This document shows, one piece after another, positions 44,603 through 55,900 of a stretch of 64,000 nt of DNA. Both the position numbers and the translations under genes were made by a program. Numbering within the stretch: position 1 is the stretch's first letter; the number at the start of each line of letters is the position of its first letter. Origin of the DNA: Imbricaverruca yamaguchii (taxonomy: Eukaryota > Arthropoda > Thecostraca > Neoverrucidae); NCBI GenBank assembly GCA_034440575.1, contig JAOTOL010001559.1, positions 124,001 through 188,000 on the forward strand. Reading direction: 5' to 3'. The notes under the pieces were generated by a model that was not told the origin of the DNA, made no database searches, and saw only the letters and a program-made list of their open reading frames with translations.

Positions 44603-44656
44603 GTGCCGTGAGCGCCCGTCCGGAAAGGAAGCCCGCTCTGCAGCGTCTCCTCCAGC
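44603..44656 (+). other. probable 5' UTR part of the first coding exon of CSDE1
   Basis: A pyrimidine-rich stretch ending CTTCTGTAG (44594-44602) could be a splice acceptor, which would imply upstream non-coding exons. A second possible acceptor is CTCTGCAG at 44643. The ATG context CCAGCATGT has A at -3. Confidence 0.4.
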
Positions 44657-45028
44657 ATGTCCCACAATCCTCAGTGGAACTCGTTCCAGCCGCCAACCCC
44701 GCCCAGCATGAAACCCTACTCTAACTACCACTCGTCCGGCTTCGGCGGGTACTCGGCCGGCCCGGCCGGGCAGCGCTACTCGACCGGCTCGGCCGGGCAG
44801 CGCTACTCGACCGGCGCCGGAGGACAGCTCTACTCCAGCCAGCAGTCGAACGACTCGAGCGGCGGCGGGCCAGAGTTCGACATCGGCGTCTTCTCCGTGG
44901 GAACTTTCAGCTCGTCCGCCTCCAAGAACGGCAACTACGCCAGTAACGGGTTTGCCATCAGCAAGGACGGCAGTCCCACGCACGCACCGCAGGGACTACG
45001 CGAGACTGGCATCATCGAAAAGCTACTG
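44657..45028 (+). CDS. CSDE1: CSDE1 coding exon 1
   Basis: It encodes 124 residues from the likely start and ends in phase 0 at CTG|GTGAGT. The protein begins MSHNPQWNSFQPPTPP and contains three imperfect AGQRYSTG repeats (about 44757-44830). It finishes with RETGIIEKLL, the first strand of the first cold-shock domain. The upstream region was not resolved, so earlier coding sequence cannot be excluded. Confidence 0.9.
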
Positions 45029-48000
45029 GTGAGTAGGGCTGGTGTCTGCTGTTAGTATTGGGCGGAAGCATAGGTGTACCAGGTCCAGAAACCCTCCAAG
45101 CAGCCCGTCGTGAACATATTGTCTAATCACTCCCAAACTAATGACACCAGATTTTCGGACGTGTAAACAGCGACACTGCGTATCCTGCTAAAGGATGACT
45201 AAGGTCGTGTCGTCGGGGGACATTTTTATCTTCCTTCGACAAGCAAGTTTTGATGTTATCTATCGCCATCCCTGAATATTATGTCTTACTGCCTACTGTA
45301 GGAGCATAGTAGATTACCTGTAAACACAGTTATGGGCGCAAAATGGCCATGGCAGTCGAGACGCCCCTAAACCCCAATTCAGCATCATGATCATCACCGA
45401 ACTAATGACTGCTGCTACCGTCACTAAGTCTAGCTCTTTTACACTAGTAATAATGGGTCTCCGCACAAATGGGAGCTACGACAGTGCCACACTCGGTTCA
45501 ACGCTGTTATTTGCCTCGTCAGAAACCGTGCGAACGTGTCGTTCTTGTCCTTTTTGTATGCTTCCATTTTATATGATTGCTTCTTGGATTTGTGCACTCT
45601 ATGGCAATCACAGAACCTGTTTAGAGGGATGACCTTTCGATTGCAAGCATACGCAGTGTTAAAATAGTTGTTTTTCGTTAGGTGTGAGATATCGAAACGA
45701 GTACAGTAGGATGTAGAACTGTGTCATGGAAGAATGCCAGTTAAAATATCTTCATTCCTTAAAGCTCAATTTCAGTCAATAGTGTACTGATCAGTGCATT
45801 TTTCATTTTGGAGACATTTAATATATGGATACCTATGGGGCATCGGTAGCTCAGTGGTTAAGCCGTGCGTCTGTCACGCCAGAGATACGGGGTCCGATTC
45901 CCCGCGATGCCTGCCATTCCTGCCAGGGTGAGAGGCAGGTGACCCCATTTGGCCTCAGTTGCCGAGTGCATTGTGAAGCCACAATCTAATCGAATCATAT
46001 GGGTACCGATGTCAACGAAAACAATTAAAATTTCATGGTGTCAGCAGATTGTTTGACACATCAAATCATATATAATCTGGATCAGAAATTTTGTAACGAG
46101 ATACTTATGTGATCAATCCGTAATGGTGAACATAAGCATGCTAGTTATGCGCAAGATAATCATAGGAAGGAGCCATGGAGATGTCATAAGCAGGCATCAA
46201 CAAGCACGGTGACGATACTTCCTTGGAAAGGATGTTTATTCAGTGCTCGGAAAGTGATGTATTCCACCATATTTCGTGAATTCCCAAATATCCAGCTAAT
46301 GATGATTATTGGGTTTTTAGGGTGCGCCAACCCATGTGTATTATATTGCACCAAATGACTAACTAAAAATGAATCATTTATCACTGCATTTGAGCATGTA
46401 CTTAGCAACAACAGCACAAAATGCTGTCACTGGGAGAGATCAACCACTGCACGCATATCTCCTGTATCAGTTGTTACAGAAAACTGCACGCGTTTCCAGT
46501 GTCGTGTATAAGCTTCATGGCTCCGCAGCTATGTGTATTACAGGACTTCCAATAGCATTGCGTCCATCCCGCTGCATCGTCTGGTCGTTTGCCATCCTCC
46601 GTGTCAATGCTGTTCGCTGGGCTTCATTCCATGTCATACCTTCCTCAGAACATGTATTCAGTGAGTATGCCTTTGGTCCCTTTTACGACGCATTTAACTG
46701 CCAAGTCACGCAGCGTCGCCAACCTCTCACCCCGATTGGTCGCAGATCTCGGTGATCACGCTTTTTGGGGGATTCGAACCCCCGATCGTGCGACCAAGAA
46801 TCCAACATCATACCAACTGAGCTATCGGGGCCTACCCTGTAAGCATACGTTTAGGCATACCTTAAATTCAGTCAGTCTGTCGTTTCCAGTCACGCCAAAG
46901 GTATTCTCCATTTTTATTTTATCGCAACAAAACGACCCACTCGTCGCCACGCCGTAGGACGTCGTTCACCAGCAGAGCCCTTCTGTTGCAGCACTCGTAC
47001 GGGTTTATCCAGTGCTGCGACCGCCAGGCGCGCCTCTTCTTCCACTTCAGCCAGTTCGACGGCACCATCGAGCACCTACGTGTTGGCGATCCGGTGGAGT
47101 TCGAGATGACTTACGACAGGCGCACCGGCAAACCCATCGCCTCGACCGTCGCCAAGATTTCGCCAGAGGTGGTGGGTTGTGGCTTCAGTTCTGTGTTGAC
47201 GTTGTTGAAGGGAGACGGAAGTACGCACTGACATGCATGGTTTGAACAGAAGTGTCGGAATTTGTTATATAAAAAAAAGTTGGAGTTCACGCTTCGCAAT
47301 TATGTGAAATTAAGTACGTAATTATTCCATGCCTCGACACGAATAAAATGGCGACCAAGAAGCCCCTTTTCATACCATGTGACTTGAAAAGAAATGCCTC
47401 GTCTGAATTGAGTACCATCTGCACATTGCACCACAACTATATGCACTTTAAATAAATATATTTAAATGTTCTTCCGCCTTGATCCCAAGCCATCCATCAA
47501 GCCAAGCCAAGCCACCATCCATTTTGAGGTCGGATGCTTGAGTGGACACTAAAAAATATTAATGGAAAATCACAGTAGGAAGACGACAGGATTGCAGACC
47601 AAAGTGATTTTTTCCTCTCAAGATTTAGTGCACCATAAAGTAAATGGTGCAATGTAAAATTACAGCTGTCATTTCCGGATTCATAGATGTGTTCAATTTT
47701 GTTGTTTTGAAAGTAGGAACAGCAAAGGAATGGAGGAGAAGATTATTGAGCTTTGGAAACACGAGTAAAAAAGGAGAAAACCGTTACAAAAAATTATAGG
47801 TTGGGTGCCATTTTGCACCTATATCCGGAAAGTCGATGTCTGGTCCCAAATCAAGAAGGATAAGTCGCATGCCATGATGGTCCAAGGAGTGCCTGTTACA
47901 TACATTTCTGAATGTGAATGCTTAAATTGTATCAGATTTGAGGGAGGTGTTTCGCTCTTTTACCATGGCTGTACCCATGGGATTGGAGATGTACCTCGAT

Positions 48001-49885
48001 GTTCCACGAAGTGCATTATGAGCGGATGAGAAGAGTTGTTGAGCTTCAACCTGTGTGAGTGTGTGTACCTGTGCGACCGCCCACGACTTATCAGTCGGCA
48101 CCACTTGAACGTTCGATTGCGAACACTGTCGCCGATGTGGGGATTACCTGCTGGTGGTCTGCTGGTGCTGACACGTCAGCATGTCATCAGCTGTGATAAG
48201 TTTGCCAGCTGGCGCAGTTCACGGCTGAGCCCTGCTCGCCGTCGCCAGACGGTTGTGGGTGGTGACGCGGCGCACTGTGATACGTCTGCCAGCTGGCGCA
48301 GTTCACGGCTGAGCCCTGCTCGCCGTCGCCAGACGGCTGTGGGTGGTGACGCGGCGCACTGTGATACGTCTGCCAGCTGGCGCAGTTCACGGCTGAGCCC
48401 TGCTCGCCGTCGCCAGACGGCTGTGGGTGGTGACGCGGCGCACTGTGATACGTCTGCCAGCTGGCGCAGTTCACGGCTGAGCCCTGCTCGCCGTCGCCAG
48501 ACGGCTGTGGGTGGTGACGCGGTGCACTGTGATACGTCTGCCAGCTGGCGCAGTTCACGGCTGAGCCCTGCTCGCCGTCGCCAGACGGCTGTGGGTGGTG
48601 ACGCGGCGCACTGTGCCGCAGACACCGCAGGTGCTGAGTGAGGAGCGCGTCACGGGCACAGTCACAACCGAACTCTCCCAGAAGGGTACCCCCCAGCCAC
48701 AGCACGGCCGCATCAGCTACGAAAACCGCGGCGAGTGCTTCTTCCTGCCGTACGACATGGAGGACATCGAAGGCAATGTCAGCCTCTGTGTTGGCGACCT
48801 GGTCAGCTTCCAGATGGCTACTAACCCCAGGTCAGACCATGGGAAAATAGCCTGTGTAAGGGTCACCCAATCAGAAACGAAATAGCCGCCAATCTCATGG
48901 TAGCCGGCGACAATCGGAAGTTAGTTTTGTGGTAGTGTGTACTCTTTCGGCCCCTTATAGTGAGTGAACAACATGATTTGTTCGTGACATTCAGCGTGAG
49001 CTGCTTGTCTTTGAATTAGAGAGTTTAGCAAAAATTGAAAGTACTGTCTTTCAGCATGCTACCTATGTGTGTCCGATCTAAGTAACACGCACATTCAGCT
49101 GTCAATGTTGTGTGGGTTGTGCCTATCTCGTCTGACAGTGTGATATTTGCCGAAGGAATGGAGACGTTGATCGGACAGATGCAGACACTTTTCGAACAAA
49201 TGTAAACGCTGCCAGAACAAACACTGACGTACACCAAACAGATACAAATGCTGGTCGAGCAGATTCAGATGCTGACTGAATAGAAAGATAGACGCTGGCC
49301 GAACAAACGCATACCCTGACAGGGTAGGTGCCACCGCTGACCGGGCAGGTAAGGATGCTGACCAGACAAGCAGACGCTGGTCAAACAAGTACAGATGCCG
49401 ACCAAACCCACACAGATGTTAACCAAGCAAACAGCAGCTGATCAAACAGGCACAGATGCTGACGGAACAAACACCGGCTCTGGCCGAACAAACAGGCACT
49501 AGCCGAACAGATACAAGCATACTATCGCCTGCCGACAGGACTGGCAACCTAGCCGCCCACAACGTGCGCCTAGAGAATCCGGCAAACCCGATCCACTACC
49601 AGGGCATGGTGTGCTCGCTGCAGCCGGACGAGCGAGGTGGCTTTATCGAGCGCGCCGACGTGGTACGCGAGATTGTGTTCAGCTGCGCCTCTGTAGAGGG
49701 CGACCGAGCCGTCCACCTGGGCGACGAGGTGGAGTTCACCATACAGACGGTGCAGGTCAGTGGGGTGTTGGCGGTAGTGGTAATTGCGACCCGGGGAGGG
49801 ATTGGAGGTGCGTGCGTGCGTGCGTGCGTGCGTCCGCGCGTGCGTGCGTCCGCGCGTGCGTGCGTCCGCGCGTGCGTGCGTCCGC

Positions 49886-49984
<99 letters not shown>

Positions 49985-52900
49985 TCGGCGTGGTACAATT
50001 ATGAAATGGCGGCGGAAGGCATCAGCATAGCATAACATGTAGCTTGGCATGGTAATGACTGAGGACATGCACCTCGGCGTTGTGTTAGGCTGGATCAAAT
50101 ACACACTTATGACTATGGTAGTTTTGGTGGGAATTCAATTCTGCATTGGGCGATGTGTGCATATTTATTGATGTGTTGGCCTCAAAATGGTCCATGTTTG
50201 TTGGAGTATGCTTATTGGTAGTCGTCAGTCGTGTAATTGGCGGCGATTTTTGTTTTACTTATCTGTCCGTGCCCTGTGAATATTTTTGTCAGCGCAAGGA
50301 TCGAATTCACCTGATGAACACCCGATGAACATTTTGCGAAGCCCGTTTGTGATTGTGTTCACCACATTCTTCATATTCATGCATTTCACATTTACCCCTC
50401 TCCCACTTCTTGTTTGCCTGTCATTTGTTCGCTGCCCAGTTAGCTGTTGGCATTGCTATGGACTGGCTACATCTGGCCGACCCATATGACCCGGTGTGTA
50501 TGTGGACTGGCGTGCGGCCGACAGTGGTGGTGCGGCAGGTCAGGTCTGTATTGTCTGCGGTATCTTTGTCAGAGCAGTCGGGTAAGCTCTGCACCTGCTG
50601 TCCGCAGGGTAAGGAGGTGGCGTCCAACATAATGCACCTGGAGGCGGGCACTGTCGTGTTCGAGGACATCGACCCGGCCGACGTCAAGGGCCAGGTGCTG
50701 AAGGCGCTGGACGACGTGGTCGATAGTAACGTGAGTGGTTGGCGCCGTCCGACGGCTCACACGGTACACGCCACTGTTCTAAGGTGGCGCTAAACCACAG
50801 AGTTTTACGGACCCATTTTACGATTGTGTTGCATCCCAGAAGTCCTGGAGCGTCTAATGCTGACTAAATTCTATAGGGCTCGATAATTCGCAGCATGGAT
50901 TTCGTCAGAACCACTACCACCACTCATTTATCCTTCCTCACTGACTTCATACTATCTGGATTCAGTGAGAAGCTGCCCTCAAGGGCAGTTGCAGGACATC
51001 TTGCTTATATTAGATGACTGGGAAATGTTTGACTATTACTATGCTGAGGCACCGGGACAGTGCGTACAGTGCGTACACGTAGGCAGTGCGTACTGAGCAT
51101 GTTTGCTGAACATGCCCTCTCGGAGCTGCCAACTCTCCGTCGCATACGCGTCAGCCATGGCTCCAATCCTGTGAAGTCTTATCCCGGTCTCGGAATTTTA
51201 CCGGGATAACTAGTTTTTGTTTTGACAGCCGGCTCTTTCCGGCCAAAAAGTACAAATCTGACAAAAACAAGCAAAAATGTTCGTGTCGTGTTTACATCTT
51301 CTGGAGCATCTTAAGTTCAGATTTGTTATGCATTATTCATGTTGTATAATACGTGAAGCTACTATCCGTACGAACAGGATGTAATATACATGAAAAGGAT
51401 GAAGCAAAGTATTTGCAGAACCTTTACCGGTAATATAGTGTTTGACTTTTTTACCAGTGCAAATACTAGTAAAAACAAGGGGGTTAACAATGGCCAACCC
51501 TGGACTGGTATATTTGTGAGTTGCGGATGCATGATGGTACGCCGGTTGTTTGTGTCCGCCCATGATGAAGTTCCATTGGTTATAGCTCCCAGTCATGGGT
51601 GCCTGCCATTTGGGGCGTTGTTCTTTGAGGGATATATCAGGATTAGAGCTTGGCCCCTTAAGTGTATGCCATACAAATAGGATGCATTCCATGGAGTATA
51701 AGATGCATTCTAAGTGTTTGTTTTAATATCGTGATGGTTGCGATTGTGATGTGGACTGATCTCGACCTTACGGATTCCACACCAGAAGGCGTCGCACCAT
51801 ACAGTCACGGATGGTTTCGTTCCCGTTGGGATGTCAAGACGTGTAGGTCGTTCATTTTATATCGATTGGGTTTTTCCAGAGATAGCGGAATTCGTCCGTA
51901 GTGTGTCGATGTAGCATTGATTAAGTGATACTGCATCCGTTTTCACACGACGTTAAACGCTGAAATTAGTCGTAATTGGATGTTCCCTGGCGAGACATGT
52001 GTTGCTGTGGATGACCGAGTCTGACCTGGCCCCAGGACCCGATGCCGGGTCGGATCCGACACCGCGTCAACGACAGCTCCGACGTGGTGGAGGTACCGTT
52101 CGGCGAGCGCGACCTCAAGGGCAGCTTCACCCTGCGCCACGGCGATTGGGTCCAGTTTAACGTGGCTACCGACCGGCGCGACAAGCTGAAGCGCGCCACG
52201 CATATCTCGCTGCTCGACCAGTCGTTCGTCGTATCAGGCGAGAAGCGCGAGCAGGGCGTGCTACTGTCGGTGAAGGAGCACAGCTACGGCTTCATTCGGT
52301 GCGTGGAGCGCGACCAGAACCTGTTCTTCCACCTGTCGGAGATGGTGGACCCGGAGCGCGGTCTACAGAACAAGGACGAGGTGGAGTTCACGGTGGTGCC
52401 CGACCCGAAGATCTCCAGCCGCCAGACGGCCATCCGCATCTGCCGGCTGCAGCCGGGCACCGTGCGGTTCGAGACGCTCGTGCAGGCCGCGCTGACTGGC
52501 ACCGTGACGCGTGAGCCGTCCTCCAAGTTCTCGCGCTCGCCGGGCCGAGCTGCGGCCTCCGCCAACGGCAGCGGCGACAAGTCCCAGGAGACTGGCCTCA
52601 TCACCTACCAGCAGAACGGCACCAAACAGACGGTGCCGTTCTCGCACAGCGCGACCGACCCGCGCCACAGCCCGCGTCAGGGCGACGACGTCTCCTTTAG
52701 TGTGATGCAGTCGCGCCCTACCAAGGAGCTGTGGGCGTCAAACGTGGTGGTGACTCAGCGCGCCGAGCGGCCCGAGCGTACCGACCGGCAGGAGAGGCGC
52801 GAGCGGGATGGCGCCCTGCTGCCCGGCTCCATCAACCAGGGCTATGTGGCTGCACTCAAGGAGAACTTTGGCTTCATCGAGACACTGCAACACGACCGCG

Positions 52901-55900
52901 AGATCTTCTTTCACTACAGGTGGGAGGCCGTGTGTGCGTCGTTAGGGCGCTCTATAGGCAGATTGGTGTCGAGTGCCCCCTGGAAGAAAAAATATTGTGC
53001 AAAAGTCATAAGTCTGGTTGTTTACCCGCACTTTGAACGTCAATTATTTATATTTCCATGTCTGGGTTTCGTCCACCGTTTCTTGGTGGTCAGCGACGGA
53101 ATATACTGTGCATTTTACGTATCTTGGCGCCAACTGAGAAAATATCACTCATTTCTTTTGTTTAAGCACTAATATTGATCACGCATAGCTGTTCGCGTGG
53201 TGTCTGTGTGTCTGTGACCATCTAATAGAAGGTATGGCGGACTGCCCTACATTACGCATTGAAAACACACTCGACGCTGTGTTACAATAATTGTTTTGCG
53301 TTAGGTGTCAGATGTCGAAGCAAGCATAGTAGGATGCCTTAAGTTTCCCATCAAGGCATGTTTAAGATATTGCGTAAATCATTGAAGCTCAATTATGGGT
53401 CAATAGCATGGCCATAAGTGTATAATTTTCATTTATTGTATGTGGCACCTAATATAAAGATTCATAATAGCAACAGGGATGATGATACGATCCTATCAAC
53501 AGGTGGCATTGTACAACAGATCACATCATAGGTAATCCTCTGCCTCGAATTGTGCCACGAGATATTCGTGTATCACAATTCGTACTGGTCAGCAGAAGTA
53601 TATTACTTATGCACAGTGTTAAATTATTCGCAAAATAGGGTGGAATTTACCACTTTCTGAACACTCAATCGACATCCCGCTCCAAGAAGTATCGACATCC
53701 TGCTTCTTGATGCGTGCTTATGAAGTGTCTCCTTTCTAACATTACCTCGTTTGTTAAGTAGCATGATCATGCTCTTAATAAGGGGTGGTGGTACACGAAT
53801 ATTCGGCAATGCAATTTCAGGTAAATGGTTTATTCATAATGCGAACATCACCAGGGTGTATATTATTTTTTTATCTCCCTATCCCAAATATAGCTCTTCC
53901 TAACATATTTGAATATTAAAAAAAACGATGAGGGTACAAACATTGGCTCAAATTTAAGTCTGAAAAACATCAAAGGCACTTGGAATGATACTAATTTCAT
54001 GACAAATTTCGACATCCTACTGTGCTCGTTTCGACATCTCACACCTAACGAAAAGCCAATATTTTCACACTGCTTATGCATGACGTACTGTTGGAATTGA
54101 GGCATGAAGACTTCGTAAGCACATACAAAAATATGATTTGGATACTCCTTCGGTAATGATGCGTATTCAATGTTCAGTAATGGCACATTCCACCCTATTT
54201 ACAAAATATTTTATCGATGTTTGGGTGCGAATGTGTACGTTACCAGGGGCCTGTGGCTGTGATAGTGTGCGATTTAGGGTCACTGTGAGAATGCATTCGT
54301 CTCAGTTCCTTAATTTCCTTAATATACCTTGCAATATTAACTCATCGTTAATTTATCATTGCTAATGAGACCTAACCTGGTATATCTTGGCTTTCCCAAT
54401 CATCTTAATTTCGGAGAGATCTGGAAAAAACATTGTGCGAACATGCTAGCAGGCATGTATAAGTTATTTCGGGTAACACGATTGCATTGACATGCTCACT
54501 GCACTGAATAGGTGAAAGGACTTGAAGGCAAAAGGACAAAAAGTTCCAGACTGATAGGCCAATATCTAATGTAGTTTATGTATTCTGCATGTTCCCGCGA
54601 ATGACCAGAATCCCATTAGCTCACTATCATCCATCAGGCAATTTGGTTTGCATTGATAATGGATTATGTCTAAGTGTAAGCAGGTAAATGAAATTGATCA
54701 GCATTGAAAATGCTCTAGTTTTTTTTTCAGCTGGCATAGTATGTGGTGTAATGGAGTAGCATGATAGTCAGCACATGCTAAGTTTCAATGATGACCTGCG
54801 TTGTATGGGTAGTATTTATATGGGGGGGGGGGATCGGGGTTGTTCAGGCCGTTGTACTCTTTATCGTAAGATTGTAGGTTCGAATCACACAGTCAGCAGG
54901 ATTACTGAATCCATCCGAGTTCAATCTGCGTGACAGGTTGACGCTGCTCGTCCTGGTAGTTAAATGTGTCGTAAATAATCCGAGTTTCTTGTTGGTAGCT
55001 ACAATTCGTTGTGTTCTCATCATTTTCTTTGCACAACATTTCGCGGCATATATTGTCATACTATGATTCATTTATAGTGGCCTTAGCTTATAACAGGATG
55101 TTTTGTCCGAAACATTTTTTGACTATGTCTGGATGTTTTGCTGCTGTTTGGGCCGATTAAAACTGGCAGTGGGCAGAAATAATTTCGGCCGGCTGAAATG
55201 CCGGCCCTGCCACTCGGTGTTCAGCTAGCTCCGAACGGCTGTAGCGGTGTTGGTGACAGTGGCTCGTGCATCCGGGCTGGAAGTCGACGTCGGCGCACCC
55301 TGTCTGCAGCACGCTGCGCGGTGATCCTGAGCAGCTGCAGCTGGGTGACGAGGTGCAGTACACGTTGGGCCGCGCCGACAGCCAGGGCCGTGTGGCGGCC
55401 GAGAACGTGACGCCGCTGCCGGCCGGCACGCTTTCGCAGCCCACCGTGCTGCCAGACGTGCTCGACGGCATCGTGCTGCGGCCTCTGCGCAATGTCGACC
55501 CAGACCAGCCAGTTTACGCCGGCCTGGTGCAGGCAGACACTACTGGTGAGTTGCTTGGTGCGTGCCGACACCACTGATGGGCCTCATCGTAGAGTAAATT
55601 TTGTACTTGTAGCATTGTGGGCAGCCGTTGCTCCTATGCATGTCTGTTTGCATTTATATGTGGTGTCGTCTGCGTAGCATATCGCCATCTTTAAAGTGAA
55701 ACGTTGCTGAGTGGCTTTTCATGTGTTTTTTTATGCTGAGGTGACAAAGTTTGTAGGTTTAAGGCGATGGGAGAGCTAAACAATCTAGCTTTTTGTGCTG
55801 ATTGTATGCCCGTATTTGCATTTAACTGTGTTCACACTAAGCAGAATGACAAGGAAACATGCAAGCAAGTTTTGAGGATGTTGATGGTGTTTTATAGATA

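Larger units (their letters stand above)
45029..46991 (+). other. CSDE1 intron 1 with three SINE relics
   Basis: The intron is 1,963 bp with a GTGAGT donor and an acceptor TTCTGTTGCAG. It contains an isolated SINE tail (45325-45395), a lineage C SINE (45838-46000) and an inverted lineage A SINE (46640-46834). The rest is AT-rich with no features. Confidence 0.8.
52920..55309 (+). other. CSDE1 intron 6
   Basis: The intron is 2,390 bp with acceptor CCCTGTCTGCAG. It contains a dispersed TIR-bearing repeat (53615-54210) and a degraded lineage A SINE (54833-55025). Confidence 0.85.

Noticed and set aside
45838..45912. tRNA-Asp gene
   Set aside because: The head is followed by a SINE body shared with 63520-63690, so it is called a SINE rather than a gene.
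46755..46834. Functional tRNA gene on the minus strand
   Set aside because: The cloverleaf-like head is followed by the lineage A SINE core, and similar heads recur. It is better explained as a SINE.
48195..48620. Possible CRISPR-like array
   Set aside because: The units are contiguous 84-bp copies without unique spacers, inside an intron of an animal gene.
48036..48641. Repetitive open frames across the intron 2 array, both strands
   Set aside because: The 84-bp period is a multiple of three, so frames stay open by chance. They are out of frame with CSDE1 exon 3.
49456..50030. RACVRACV and ARTHARTH frames
   Set aside because: These are translations of the (TGCG)n microsatellite. Only 49539-49755 is real coding sequence.
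52920..53172. Extension of CSDE1 exon 6 past the donor site
   Set aside because: The translation stops resembling the family exactly at a good GT donor, and exon 7 continues the domain with the right phase and length.
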